Source of the DNA: Bacteroidota bacterium
Lineage (GTDB): Bacteria; Bacteroidota; Bacteroidia; Chitinophagales; Saprospiraceae
DNA: 50,799 nt
Assembly (NCBI GenBank): GCA_030147525.1
Contig: JASBVF010000018.1
Span: forward strand, 1-50,799
Direction of reading: 5' to 3'
Part shown: one piece after another, positions 17,146 to 25,963 of the stretch
How the letters are laid out: each line of letters begins with the position of its first letter
Numbering within the stretch: the first letter of the stretch is position 1
Notes under the pieces: generated by a model
Told to the model about the DNA's origin: nothing
The model's input: only the letters and a program-made list of their open reading frames with translations
Database searches by the model: none
Translations under genes and position numbers: made by a program

Positions 17146-18927
17146 TTAGCCAGCAACCTGTTTAGGTTCTAAAATAATCTCATCCACTGCACAGCCGGAC
17201 GGTACCATCGGGAAGACGTTTTCCTCCTGCATCACTTTGACATGAAGCAGGTAGGGGCCGTCATGTGCCAACATTTCAGCGATGCCGGCCTGCAATTCTT
17301 CCGGTTTTGAAATGGTTTTTCCGGCTACGCCGAAACCCTCGGCTATTTTCACAAAATCAGGATTCTGCAAGGCCACGGAAGAGTAGCGGCGATCGAAAAA
17401 CAACTGCTGCCACTGCCGCACCATGCCGAGGAAGTTGTTGTCGAGCAAGACGATTTTGACGCCCACATTCCACTGTGCACACATGCCCAATTCCTGGATC
17501 GTCATTTGAAATCCGCCATCGCCGATGAAAGCGACGACTTCTTTTTCAGGGCGGGCCATCTTGGCGCCAAAGGCCGCCGGCAATCCGAAGCCCATCGTTC
17601 CTGCACCGCCGGAAGATACCCACTGATTCGTACCCTCGTATTCGTAGTAGCGGGCGGCGACCATCTGATGCTGTCCCACGTCGGTGGCGACGATGGCCTG
17701 TCCTTTGGTTTGATTGGAAACTTCCCGTACCACCATACCCATTTTGATCTGGCCATCGGCGGAGGGTTGCATGTCTTTTGAAATGACTTTTTCGTACTCC
17801 TCCCGTTCGCAGGCTTTAAATTCAGCGATCCATTCCGGGTAGGTTTTTTCCTCGACGAGTGGAAGCAGTTTTTCAAGCGCCTTCTTCGCATCGGAATGGA
17901 TGGGCGCATGGGCGAACACGTTTTTATTGATCTCCGACTTGTCGATTTCGATGTGGATGACCTTGGCCTGTTTGGCGTAACGGCTCAGGTTACCCGTCAC
18001 CCGGTCGTCGAAGCGCATGCCGATGGCGATGAGCACATCGCATTCGTTTTGCTTCATGTTGGGGCCGTAGTTGCCGTGCATGCCGAGCATGCCCATGTTC
18101 AGCGGATGTTTGGTCGGCAGGTTGGAAAGACCGTGCAGGGTGCAGCCGAAGGGGATGCCGGTTTTTTCAACAAAAGCCTGAAAAACCTCCTGCGCATGGG
18201 CGATCTGTATGCCGTGCCCGGCCAGGATGAACGGTTTTTTTGCCCCGTTGATCAGGTCGGCGGCAGCTTGCAGCGAGGCGGCTGTTGGCTTTGGATTGGG
18301 GTGATAACTACGGATCACCGGCTTTTTTTCATAAAAGAAATCCAGCTTTTCCAGCTGTGCATTTTTAGCAATATCAATTACCACGGGGCCGGGTTTGCCG
18401 CTGTTGGCCACGTAAAACGCTTTGGCAAAAACCGCCGGAATTTCGGACGCTTTCGTGATCTGGTAGTTCCACTTCGTAACGGGCAGGGTCGTGTTAATGA
18501 CGTCTGTTTCCTGAAATGCATCGGACCCCAGCAAATGAGCCGCAACTTGCCCGGTGATGCAAACCAGCGGCGTAGAGTCGAGAATGGCATCGGCCAGTCC
18601 GGTGAGCAGATTCATGGCGCCGGGGCCGGAGGTGGCCATGCAAACGCCGGTTTTACGCACGACCCTCGCATAGCCTTCAGCGGCGTGAATGGCGCCCTGC
18701 TCATGGCGGGGCAGAATGTGGCGAAGCCGGTCCTGGTAGTGGTACAAAGCATCGTAAACGGGCATGATAGCGCCGCCGGGATAGCCAAAAATCGTATCGA
18801 CTCCCTCCTCAAGCAGGCAACGGAGTACCGCTTCGGCGCCGGTGATCGTTTCCGTTTTGACAGCCTGGACGGCAGTCCCGTTCTGGCCGGCTTTCTTTTC
18901 GATGCTTTTTGAAATATTATCTACCAT
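17146..18927 (-). CDS. ilvB: acetolactate synthase large (catalytic) subunit
   Basis: A 593-residue thiamine-diphosphate enzyme that condenses two pyruvates, or pyruvate with 2-oxobutanoate. The N-domain shows [20 protein letters not shown] (40-59) and the catalytic glutamate E76 in [15 protein letters not shown]. The central FAD/nucleotide domain follows. The ThDP-Mg motif is [20 protein letters not shown], ending in the NN pair of [14 protein letters not shown]. The arrangement is complete. It starts 27 bp after ilvD and is the second gene of the ilv operon. Confidence 0.96.
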   Translation of the reverse strand: MVDNISKSIEKKAGQNGTAVQAVKTETITGAEAVLRCLLEEGVDTIFGYPGGAIMPVYDALYHYQDRLRHILPRHEQGAIHAAEGYARVVRKTGVCMATSGPGAMNLLTGLADAILDSTPLVCITGQVAAHLLGSDAFQETDVINTTLPVTKWNYQITKASEIPAVFAKAFYVANSGKPGPVVIDIAKNAQLEKLDFFYEKKPVIRSYHPNPKPTAASLQAAADLINGAKKPFILAGHGIQIAHAQEVFQAFVEKTGIPFGCTLHGLSNLPTKHPLNMGMLGMHGNYGPNMKQNECDVLIAIGMRFDDRVTGNLSRYAKQAKVIHIEIDKSEINKNVFAHAPIHSDAKKALEKLLPLVEEKTYPEWIAEFKACEREEYEKVISKDMQPSADGQIKMGMVVREVSNQTKGQAIVATDVGQHQMVAARYYEYEGTNQWVSSGGAGTMGFGLPAAFGAKMARPEKEVVAFIGDGGFQMTIQELGMCAQWNVGVKIVLLDNNFLGMVRQWQQLFFDRRYSSVALQNPDFVKIAEGFGVAGKTISKPEELQAGIAEMLAHDGPYLLHVKVMQEENVFPMVPSGCAVDEIILEPKQVAG

Positions 18928-18954
18928 GTTATTGATATTCAGTGAGTAAATCCT

Positions 18955-20631
18955 TTAAAATTCGTCTGTTACGCACCCCTCGCTGGCGGAAGAAACCGTG
19001 CGTGCATATTTTTTTAAAATACCTGAAATAGCCTGAACAGGCGGCTTCCAATCTTTACGCCTGCGCTCGATTTCCGCAGCGTCCAGTTTGGCTTCGATCA
19101 AATTCCGGTCAGCATCGATGGTGATTTCATCGCCATCTTTCAGCAGGGCGATCAGTCCGCCTGTTTGCGCTTCGGGCGTGATGTGCCCGACTACGAAACC
19201 GTGCGTTCCCCCGCTGAAACGGCCATCAGTGATCAGTGCCACGGACTTACCCAGGCCTTCACCCATCAGGGCGGAGGTCGGTTTCAACATTTCCGGCATG
19301 CCGGGGCCTCCTTTCGGGCCGCAGTAGCGAATGACGACGACGTCGCCCGATTCAATTTTCTTATTGGAAATAGCGTCATTGGCCGCCTGCTCGCTGTCGA
19401 AAACCTTGGCTTTGCCGGTGAAACGCATGCCTTCCTTGCCGGTAATTTTAGCCACGGCTCCCTGCTCGGCAAGGTTGCCGTACAAAATCTGAATGTGCCC
19501 GGATGCCTTGATCGGCTGGCTGAAAGGCTTGATAATATCCTGGTTTTCCGCCAGTGCGGGGGATTCGGCGAGGTTTTCAGCCAGGGTTTTACCCGTCACC
19601 GTCATGCAATCGCCGTGCAGGTAGCCGTTTTCCAACAATAATTTCATGACGGCAGGCACGCCGCCTACGTCGTAGAGGTCTTCCATCACGTATTTGCCGC
19701 TTGGCTTCAGGTCGGCAATGAAAGGCGTGCGGTCGCTGATCTTTTGAAAATCATCAATGCTTAGTGGCACGTTTACGGCCTTGGCCATAGCGATCAGGTG
19801 CATGACAGCATTGGTCGATCCACCGAGAATGGTGATGAGCGTGATGGCATTTTCAAACGACTTCCGGGTCATGATGTCCCGTGGTTTCAGGTCGTTTTCG
19901 AGGAGGAAGCGCATGGCCTTGCCGATGCGTTCGCATTCCAGCTTTTTAGCGTCGCTGTTGGCGGGGATGGAAGAGTTGTTGGGCAAAGACATGCCCAGCG
20001 CTTCAATCGCTGAGGCCATGGTATTGGCGGTGTACATGCCGCCGCAGGCGCCGGGGCCGGGGCAGGCATTTTTCACCACCGCTTTAAAATCTTCGGGTGT
20101 AATGTTACCGGCGATCTTTTGCCCCAGGGCTTCAAAGGCCGAAACGATGTCAAGTTTTTGGTTAGCGTGGCAGCCGGGGCTGATGGTTCCGCCGTACACG
20201 ATCAGGGAGGGGCGGTTCAACCTTCCGAGGGCCATCATGGCGCCGGGCATATTTTTATCGCAGCCTACGATGGCCACAATGCCGTCGTACCACTGGGCAG
20301 ATGCCACCGTTTCGATGCTGTCGGCGATGATATCACGGGATGGAAGGGAGAAACGCATGCCGTCCGTGCCCATGGAAATACCGTCGCTGACGCCGATGGT
20401 GTGGAAGATCAACCCTACCAGTTCTTCGTCCCAAACGCCTTTCTTGATTTCTTTTGCCAGGTCGTTGAGGTGCATGTTGCAAGGGTTTCCTTCCCAGCCG
20501 GTGCTGACGATGCCGACCTGTGCTTTGTTCAAATCCTGTTCAGTCAGGCCGATGCCGTAGAGCATGGCCTGTGCGGCAGGCTGTGTTTCGTCCTGCGTGA
20601 TACGTCTGCTGTATTTATTCAGTTTTGTCAT
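18955..20631 (-). CDS. ilvD: dihydroxy-acid dehydratase
   Basis: A 558-residue IlvD/Edd-family iron-sulfur dehydratase, acting third in valine and isoleucine synthesis. Probable cluster cysteines are C51 (GNPCNMH), C124 (VGCDKNMPG) and C196 ([10 protein letters not shown]). K126 next to C124 is the usual carbamylated Mg-binding lysine, and the C-terminal [16 protein letters not shown] motif is present. The spacing fits the [2Fe-2S] type. I use the ATG at 20631; an in-frame TTG at 20655 adds eight residues without family support. It is the first gene of ilvDBNCA and diverges from marR; no clear promoter box is visible for it. Confidence 0.95.
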   Translation of the reverse strand: MTKLNKYSRRITQDETQPAAQAMLYGIGLTEQDLNKAQVGIVSTGWEGNPCNMHLNDLAKEIKKGVWDEELVGLIFHTIGVSDGISMGTDGMRFSLPSRDIIADSIETVASAQWYDGIVAIVGCDKNMPGAMMALGRLNRPSLIVYGGTISPGCHANQKLDIVSAFEALGQKIAGNITPEDFKAVVKNACPGPGACGGMYTANTMASAIEALGMSLPNNSSIPANSDAKKLECERIGKAMRFLLENDLKPRDIMTRKSFENAITLITILGGSTNAVMHLIAMAKAVNVPLSIDDFQKISDRTPFIADLKPSGKYVMEDLYDVGGVPAVMKLLLENGYLHGDCMTVTGKTLAENLAESPALAENQDIIKPFSQPIKASGHIQILYGNLAEQGAVAKITGKEGMRFTGKAKVFDSEQAANDAISNKKIESGDVVVIRYCGPKGGPGMPEMLKPTSALMGEGLGKSVALITDGRFSGGTHGFVVGHITPEAQTGGLIALLKDGDEITIDADRNLIEAKLDAAEIERRRKDWKPPVQAISGILKKYARTVSSASEGCVTDEF

Positions 20632-20903
20632 GAATAGTTTTGCGGCAATTGCCAAGAGTCTAAAAATTTGATCGTAAATGAATTAATTTGGCGATGAATT
20701 TGGCTGTCCGGGGCAGAGAACGATTTTTGTGCAATGGCCGTTTTTTGAAATAAAAATTCAAAATAACCATTAATATAAATTCAAATATCTGTCCAAATAC
20801 AGCAGTAAAGTTGTGAACTTTTAAAAGCAGAAACCATTTCTCCGGACGAAGAGTAATTCCAAAAAAAGTAAATTTTACACTATCCAAATGTGAAACAATT
20901 CCA

Positions 20904-20932
20904 TTGACAAGTCCTGAATAACAATATATTTG
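20904..20932 (+). promoter_or_regulatory. Bacteroidota-type promoter of the marR-like gene
   Basis: TTG (20904-20906), an 18-bp spacer and a perfect TATATTTG box (20925-20932) lie about 45 bp before the ATG at 20978. It sits in the 346-bp interval between the divergent ilvD and marR-like genes, where MarR-type autoregulation would be expected. Confidence 0.55.
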
Positions 20933-20977
20933 CGACCCTTTGTCATTCGGTACAATCAAAATGTAATTGTATTCCCT

Positions 20978-21430
20978 ATGAAAATTGAAGATGAAATCAA
21001 ACAAGGCGCTTTCAAGACCCAACACCTTAAAACACATGTAAATCTGCTCTACACGGCTGGTTGGGCCGGGTTGAAGATCACCCATGTTCTCAAGCCTTTT
21101 AAAGTTACCCTCCAGCAGTTTAACCTGCTCAGAATCCTGCGGGGGAAAAAAGGCGAGCCCGCCAGCATCAAAGAACTCACCGAGCGCATGCTCGACAAAT
21201 CTTCCAACGCCTCCCGCCTGGTCGATAAGCTGATCCTTAAAAAACTGGTGGTCAAAAGCCCCTGCGACGAGGACAACAGAAGGGTAGAGGTCGTCATCAC
21301 CCCCGACGGGCTTGAGCTGGTCAACCGGGCTTCCGTCGCCGTGGAAAGCGAAATCCAGTCCATGTTCAGCACGCTTTCCGACGAAGAGGCCCGGCGGCTG
21401 AATGAACTGCTGGATAAGGCGAGGGGGTAG
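20978..21430 (+). CDS. MarR-family transcriptional regulator
   Basis: A 150-residue winged-helix DNA-binding protein. Helix-turn-helix and wing are visible in ASIKELTERMLDKSSNASRL and VDKLILKKLVVKSPCDEDNR (recognition helix plus the D-x-R wing motif, about residues 62-105). Flanking helices make the dimerisation interface. The ATG at 20978 gives MKIEDEIKQG; an upstream in-frame start at 20930 would place the promoter box inside the gene. It lies upstream of a yceI-like gene in the same direction. A MarR-YceI pairing recurs in Bacteroidota, so control of yceI is a reasonable inference. Confidence 0.9.
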   Translation: MKIEDEIKQGAFKTQHLKTHVNLLYTAGWAGLKITHVLKPFKVTLQQFNLLRILRGKKGEPASIKELTERMLDKSSNASRLVDKLILKKLVVKSPCDEDNRRVEVVITPDGLELVNRASVAVESEIQSMFSTLSDEEARRLNELLDKARG

Positions 21431-21433
21431 GTT

Positions 21434-21572
21434 GGGAATTGGGAATTAGGAATTAGGAATTAGTCTTCGCCTGTTTTGCAATAAACTTGTCATTGCCGCA
21501 GGCAACCTGCAACGTCATAAGGGCAGTGCCCATCACCAGTCACCCATCACCAATCACCAATCACCAATTCCA
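21434..21572. repeat. GGAATTA and ATCACCA simple-sequence tracts
   Basis: Immediately after the marR-like stop codon there are GGAATTG/GGAATTA heptamers (about 21434-21464). A second tract of CATCACCAGTCACC and ATCACCA heptamers runs at about 21528-21572. A related ATCACCA tract lies between ilvC and ilvN at 16296-16340. Confidence 0.7.
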
Positions 21573-21686
21573 ACAATCTAAAAGTTTTGTTAAACATTCC
21601 TACCGGCAAACCTTTGGAGTGGTTTTGTGTTTGCAACTCGTGTATCTACATCTTTTTTATCATCAAACTAAAATTTAAGATCATTT

Positions 21687-22298
21687 ATGAAAAAATTGAC
21701 ACAACTCTCCGCACTCATTCTGGGGCTGATTGCCTTCACCGGAATGTCATTCACCACCAATCCCGGCGAAAACACTTCCGTAGGCGTTGACACTGCCAAC
21801 AGCTCTATTCAGTGGAAAGGCTACAAGGTGACAGGCGAGCACTACGGCGTCGTAAATCTCAAAAACGGCAACCTGGCCTTTGACGACAACGGCATGCTGA
21901 CCGGCGGTTCTTTCGATATCGATATGAACACCATTACGGTGCTGGACCTGACCGGCGGCGGCAAAGGCAAACTGGAAGGCCACCTGAAATCTGCTGACTT
22001 TTTCGGCGTAGATAAGTATCCAACCGCTAAGTTCGTTATCACCAAAGTGGTATCAAGAGGTAAGCCCGGCGAATATAAAATCGTTGGCAACCTGACGATC
22101 AAGGAAACCACCAAAGAAATTAAATTCGATGCCAACCTGAAAGAAGAGGCAGGCAAGATCACCGCCACTGCCGATGTCCGCATCGACCGTTCTGACTATG
22201 ATGTTCGCTACGGTAGCGGCAGCTTTTTCGACGGCCTTGGCGACAAGACCATTTACGACGAGTTTGATCTGAGCATCAAACTGGTAGCATCCAAGTAA
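21687..22298 (+). CDS. exported YceI-family lipid-binding-like protein
   Basis: A 203-residue protein with a signal peptide (MKKLTQLSALILGLIAFTGM, cleaved near residue 23) and one YceI domain, an extended beta-barrel of lipocalin type. Typical features are NSSIQWKGYKV near the start of the mature chain, LEGHLKSADFFGVDKYPTAK in the middle and LTIKETTKEI later. YceI barrels bind polyisoprenoid or fatty-acid ligands in the periplasm, and some respond to stress; the ligand here is unknown. It is followed by a strong terminator. It probably forms one regulatory unit with the upstream marR-like gene, although 256 bp separate them. Confidence 0.92.
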   Translation: MKKLTQLSALILGLIAFTGMSFTTNPGENTSVGVDTANSSIQWKGYKVTGEHYGVVNLKNGNLAFDDNGMLTGGSFDIDMNTITVLDLTGGGKGKLEGHLKSADFFGVDKYPTAKFVITKVVSRGKPGEYKIVGNLTIKETTKEIKFDANLKEEAGKITATADVRIDRSDYDVRYGSGSFFDGLGDKTIYDEFDLSIKLVASK

Positions 22299-22299
22299 G

Positions 22300-22336
22300 G
22301 ATGTTGAGTTGGGTTGAGAGGGTTGAGAAGGGTTGA
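22300..22336. repeat. GGTTGAGA simple-sequence tract
   Basis: Tandem TTGAGTTGGG and TTGAGAGGG-type units begin two bases after the YceI stop codon. It is one of several short-unit tracts in the window that touch a stop codon. Confidence 0.65.
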
Positions 22337-22392
22337 TATCGTAAGCCTTTCTCAGCTTTCAAAACTCTCTCTGAAATAAACACAAAAACGCT

Positions 22393-22428
22393 AAAGGCGG
22401 CCTTCTTTGGAGGCCGCCTTTTTTTTTT
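22393..22428 (+). terminator. rho-independent terminator of yceI
   Basis: A perfect 9-bp stem (AAGGCGGCC ... GGCCGCCTT), a 9-nt loop, and a run of ten T. It is the clearest terminator in the window. Confidence 0.93.
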
Positions 22429-22507
22429 AGAAGTTTTATCCGTCAATAAGTTCCGAATGCCCGTTGGGCCAAGTCTTTCCTCTTCATATCGACGTACTTT
22501 CCCATGT

Positions 22508-22567
22508 GCTGGCATAAGTTTCTGACCTTTAGTCTTCTGTCAAGCACGTTTTTAACGTGCGAAAACC
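22508..22567. repeat. 60-bp double-hairpin dispersed repeat, left copy
   Basis: It aligns to 27472-27531 in the same orientation with about 51 of 60 bases identical and no gaps. It contains two stem-loops: a partly degenerate AAGTTTCTGACCTTT palindrome, which is perfect in the right copy, and a perfect GCACGTT-TTT-AACGTGC hairpin. The two copies bracket the repeat-rich island carrying the TPR and EAD11 genes. Confidence 0.75.
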
Positions 22568-22712
22568 ATCCTGCTTTTTGCAGCATTGAGGCAAATAATC
22601 AAATGCGTTCGTTACAATTCCATGAGAAACGCAATGTACTGCCGGCTTATTGAAATCGAGAAATTAAGATGCGCTGTTTGAAGGGTAAATTTCTGAAATT
22701 TTTAAAATTTCG

Positions 22713-22841
22713 GAGGGCCGTCCCCTTTTCATCCTGCAAGGAACTGTTCCGTCATGAGGGCCGTCCCCTTTTCATCCCGTAGGGAACTGTTCCGTCATGA
22801 GGGCCGTCCCCTTTTCATCCCGTAGGGAACTGTTCCGTCAT
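22713..22841. repeat. three tandem 43-bp units
   Basis: Units start at 22713, 22756 and 22799. Each begins GAGGGCCGTCCCCTTTTCAT and ends GGAACTGTTCCGTCAT; units two and three are identical to each other, and unit one differs at three positions. Each unit holds the palindromes CCCGTAGGG (a degenerate version in unit one) and GGAACTGTTCC. Immediately upstream, GAAATTTTTAAAATTTC is itself palindromic. The array ends 38 bp before the leader of array B. Confidence 0.9.
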
Positions 22842-22879
22842 GATAGACTGGAAATCAAAGCCACGCAAACGTAAAACAA

Positions 22880-22975
22880 TGAACCGCTGTCATCTTCGTT
22901 CAGGAAGAAGGAAATTACCTGTAATCCTTATCTCTTAATTACCGCAAAATCTGTAAGGTTTTTTTAGGAAGGTAC
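22880..22975 (+). other. conserved 96-bp leader of 21-bp array B
   Basis: The second copy of the leader described at 3479-3574, of identical length and without gaps. Differences are scattered, mostly transitions, and are densest in the middle third. The terminal run of seven T followed by AGGAAGGTAC is nearly unchanged. Array B begins at the next base. Confidence 0.85.
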
Positions 22976-23253
22976 ACTATTCACTCCGAGACCGATACTA
23001 TTCACTCCGAGACCAATACTATTCACTCCGAGACCAATACTATTCACTCCGAGACCGATACTATTCACTCCGAGACCGATACTATTCACTCCGAGACCGA
23101 TACTATTCACTCCAAGATCGATACTATTCACTCCAAGATCGATACTATTCACTCCGAGATCAAAACTATTCACTCCAAGACCAATACTATTCACTCCGAG
23201 ACCGATACTATTCACTCCAAGATCAAAACTATTCACGCCAAGACCGATACTAT
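22976..23253 (+). repeat. 21-bp tandem array B (13 full units plus 5 bp)
   Basis: Thirteen contiguous units start at 22976, 22997 and so on to 23228, with a 5-bp remnant ACTAT at 23249. The unit begins ACTATTCACTCC and ends GAGACCGAT. Variants are confined to the second half: GAGACCGAT, GAGACCAAT, AAGATCGAT, GAGATCAAA, AAGACCAAT, AAGATCAAA and AAGACCGAT. The unit shares its period and the AGATCGAT-like 3' end with array A, but its first 12-13 nt are different. A minus-strand repeat frame (I-G-L-G-V-N-S heptapeptides, 22964-23293) runs towards the leader and is not taken as a gene. Confidence 0.95.
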
Positions 23254-23295
23254 CTGATTGAATATCCGTTAGAACAAAGCAGAGGAGACCCATTA

Positions 23296-23465
23296 CCGCT
23301 GCGCTAAACGCTTGCTCAAACTGTGGGATGAATTAAAAGACAAAAGCTGATGTTAGTTTTTGAAATGATAGACTCAGTTTGAGCAAGAGTTGAGCGCAGC
23401 GGCTCTTGCGGTGATTATAGCAGACTTGGCGCAAGAGCCGCTGCGCTCAACGCTTGCTCAAACTG
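23296..23465. repeat. long inverted repeat with an extra direct copy of one arm
   Basis: Arms 23375-23410 (starting CAGTTTGAGCAAGAGTTGAG) and 23430-23465 (ending AACGCTTGCTCAAACTG) are 36 bp each with one mismatch and a 19-bp loop, which would give a very stable hairpin. A third, direct copy of the right arm lies at 23296-23326 (CCGCTGCGCTAAACGCTTGC). The element ends 46 bp beyond the stop codon of the TPR gene and could block read-through between it and array B. Confidence 0.85.
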
Positions 23466-23510
23466 TGGTTATTGGTCGCCATAAATTTAAACTGGCACCA
23501 TCGTTCATGC

Positions 23511-25958
23511 TCACTCCTGCAAGCGTTTTTTGATTTTAGTCAGGTCATTATGGGTAAAACCTTGTTCTTCCAATGCCTGCAAATTATTTAATAAAACGAC
23601 TTTAAATGTACTGTCGCCATCTGGTAAATCCTTTAATTCCAGGTAGATCTTTTCCGCTTTTTTATATTTTCCCTGAAATAACAACGCAGGCGCCAAATAG
23701 CTCTTGATCCACACTATGCCGCCGTCAATTTCCAGTCCCCGGTTGGCGGCTTGCTCTGCCTTTTTAAACTCGCCACCGTACACATAATACCAGCTTAAAT
23801 TGCCATAGGCTTCGGCTGCATAAGTCCGGAGTTGTGCATGGCCCGGGTAGTTCGCCAAAGCAGGCTCCAGTATTTTTACTATTTCTTCCTGGGCACTGAC
23901 GATTAGTTGAATGTCGGATTCAACCTGGGTCTTTTCTTCGAACGGGACACATTTGTTGATTTCCTGCTGCACCAGCAGGTCTTCCCGGGTAAGATTGGTA
24001 AAATAGGTCTCGAAGTAGTTGATATCTCCTTGTAACCGCTGGAATTGAGGCATTTCCGGGTCTATGTTGGTCAAAACTTCTTTCGCTTTCGACAACCATT
24101 CGAGAGCTTCTTCTTTGTATTTCAGGTCGAGTTCTTCTGCAGCCATGTTTTTTTTCAGGAATACCAGGTTCAAAATGGTACTGCACAACACCGGAGCGTA
24201 TCGCCGGGGCGTTCTTTTGGTCAGGGTTCTCCGGATGTCAATCACATTCAGATAGGATGCTTCCGCTTTTTGAAACTCCTTTTTGAGGACATAGATCCTG
24301 GCGAGGTTAAAATGAGTTCTGGCAAGCATACTTTCAAAACGGACCGGGTTCTCTGTTGCGAGTTGTTGCAGGATGTCCAGTGATTGCAGGAGCGCTTCTT
24401 CGGCCCGGGGAAGCTCTGAGCTGAAATTGCTCAGCATAGTCCCGATACTACCCTGGATGCTCGCCAGGTTCTGTTTGTACTGCAAGGGATTTTTCTTCGC
24501 CAGTATTGAAAAAATGTTGTAAGCCTCCTCAAAATGATATTCCGCTTTAGAAAAGTTCTTTTGCCGGGCATATACCACACCTATCAAACGATGGGTAACC
24601 GCCAAACTGCTGCGGTAAAATGCATCTTTTTCGGCAAGCCTGCTAAATATTTCAAGCGCCCTGAAACCGGTCTCCTCCGCTTTATCAGGATCGTTCAGGT
24701 CCTGGAAAATACCGGCCTGGACAAGCAGTAGCTCGGCCAGTTCCTTCTCGTAACGTTCGGGGTTTTTGTTGGCCAGGTCAGAATAGGCCTCCAACGCCTG
24801 GGTGGCATGCATTTTTGCCTTGGCAAAATCATTCAAGTCCTGTTGCATACGGGCCTGTTCTTCATTTACCCTGGCCTGAAAGTAGCTAAAGGTCTCGGGT
24901 TGCTCTTTCCTTAAGGGTTCGATAATTTGGGTGGCTTGTTCATAGAGGGCTTCCACTTTTTCAAAATCATCCTCATAGGTGTACTGAACTCCTAAACTGA
25001 TAACAATCTCTGCCTTTGTGGCCGGAGTGGTAGCCAGGTCAAGGGCTTGCTGATAATATTTAATAGCCCTTTTTTGTTGGGTAATTTTATCGCAATAGGC
25101 CGCCAATTCTAAAACATTCTCAATATTGGTGCTGTCTGCCTCCACTGCTTTAAGGTAGTTTTTGTAGGCGGCTGCGTACTGTCCGTCACTGATACAAAAC
25201 CTCGCTTTAATCATGTAGTTTTCAATACTTTGCCGGAAGGCACTATCTGCCTTCACCAGTTTTTCTTCAAGCCTGCCAATCTCCGCTTTCGCCTCCTTGA
25301 AGTTATTGTCCAATGTAGTGTCATCCAAAACGACGAGGGCTGCTTTTACATCACCATCCTTAAATTTTTCGTAAGCCTCTTTTGCAAGGTTGGATGCCTG
25401 GTCCAGGTCAACGGTTGCGAGTTGTTTGGCCAGGGTTTCGGCCTGCGTAATCAATTTTTCTTTCTCCTCTTGCAGGGTACCGATTTGCTCCAGCAACACA
25501 TCCCGCTCCTTATCATCCTGCCCAAGTGTCGCCAAACGGGTGTTGATATCCTTCAGTTCTTTGCGGTAGTTGGCATTGGTGTTATCGACGATGATATTGT
25601 AATAGGCAAGGGCTTGTTTATTGCGTTGCCCCTGTTTGGCCATGATGATAAAAACCAGGTCGTCGGGATTTTGCCGGATGACACAGCGTTCCAGTTCCCG
25701 GCCATTGATGAGTTCATAACCGTCCAGCTGTACCATGATGCTCACGGAGGCGCCGGGTCTTTTACCATTGAAAGTCAGCTCATACATCCCACTGCTGTTG
25801 GAGTACACGGAGCCGGAACCGAAGGCACTAATCTGTACATTAGCAAGGGGTTTGGAACCGCTGTTTTGGAGTTTGACAATGCCCCTTATCTGGTTGTTTT
25901 GGGCGATGCCATAAGTCCATAAAACGGTGATGCACAACAGTAATAAGATATTTTTCAT
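23511..25958 (-). CDS. exported TPR protein with N-terminal carboxypeptidase-regulatory-like domain
   Basis: An 815-residue protein. Residues 1-20 are a signal peptide (ending GIAQ). Next comes a carboxypeptidase-regulatory-like beta-sandwich (about 22-110: NQIRGIVKLQNSGSKPLANV, SSGMYELTF, then GYELI). A coiled-coil stretch (about 130-200, KDINTRLATLGQ onward) is followed by a long series of tetratricopeptide repeats, for example AAYKNYLKAVEAD, AIKYYQQALDLA and KAEYHFEEAYNIF. No enzymatic domain is visible; a binding or scaffold role is likely. It begins 5 bp after the EAD11 gene, so the two are surely co-transcribed, and both carry a beta-sandwich of the same type. Confidence 0.85.
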   Translation of the reverse strand: MKNILLLLCITVLWTYGIAQNNQIRGIVKLQNSGSKPLANVQISAFGSGSVYSNSSGMYELTFNGKRPGASVSIMVQLDGYELINGRELERCVIRQNPDDLVFIIMAKQGQRNKQALAYYNIIVDNTNANYRKELKDINTRLATLGQDDKERDVLLEQIGTLQEEKEKLITQAETLAKQLATVDLDQASNLAKEAYEKFKDGDVKAALVVLDDTTLDNNFKEAKAEIGRLEEKLVKADSAFRQSIENYMIKARFCISDGQYAAAYKNYLKAVEADSTNIENVLELAAYCDKITQQKRAIKYYQQALDLATTPATKAEIVISLGVQYTYEDDFEKVEALYEQATQIIEPLRKEQPETFSYFQARVNEEQARMQQDLNDFAKAKMHATQALEAYSDLANKNPERYEKELAELLLVQAGIFQDLNDPDKAEETGFRALEIFSRLAEKDAFYRSSLAVTHRLIGVVYARQKNFSKAEYHFEEAYNIFSILAKKNPLQYKQNLASIQGSIGTMLSNFSSELPRAEEALLQSLDILQQLATENPVRFESMLARTHFNLARIYVLKKEFQKAEASYLNVIDIRRTLTKRTPRRYAPVLCSTILNLVFLKKNMAAEELDLKYKEEALEWLSKAKEVLTNIDPEMPQFQRLQGDINYFETYFTNLTREDLLVQQEINKCVPFEEKTQVESDIQLIVSAQEEIVKILEPALANYPGHAQLRTYAAEAYGNLSWYYVYGGEFKKAEQAANRGLEIDGGIVWIKSYLAPALLFQGKYKKAEKIYLELKDLPDGDSTFKVVLLNNLQALEEQGFTHNDLTKIKKRLQE

Positions 25959-25963
25959 AGAGG

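Noticed and set aside
17896-18912. 338-codon plus-strand ORF opposite ilvB
   Set aside because: Antisense shadow of a highly conserved enzyme.
20660-21085. 141-codon minus-strand ORF between ilvD and marR
   Set aside because: Overlaps the marR start and its promoter; sequence is not family-like.
22880-23253. CRISPR array or diversity-generating retroelement
   Set aside because: Units are contiguous without spacers, the period is too short for CRISPR, and no cas gene, reverse transcriptase or template/variable repeat pair is present.
22964-23293. 109-codon ORF of I-G-L-G-V-N-S repeats across array B (minus strand)
   Set aside because: Same reason; it also runs from non-repeat DNA through the array into the leader, with no family-like sequence at either end.
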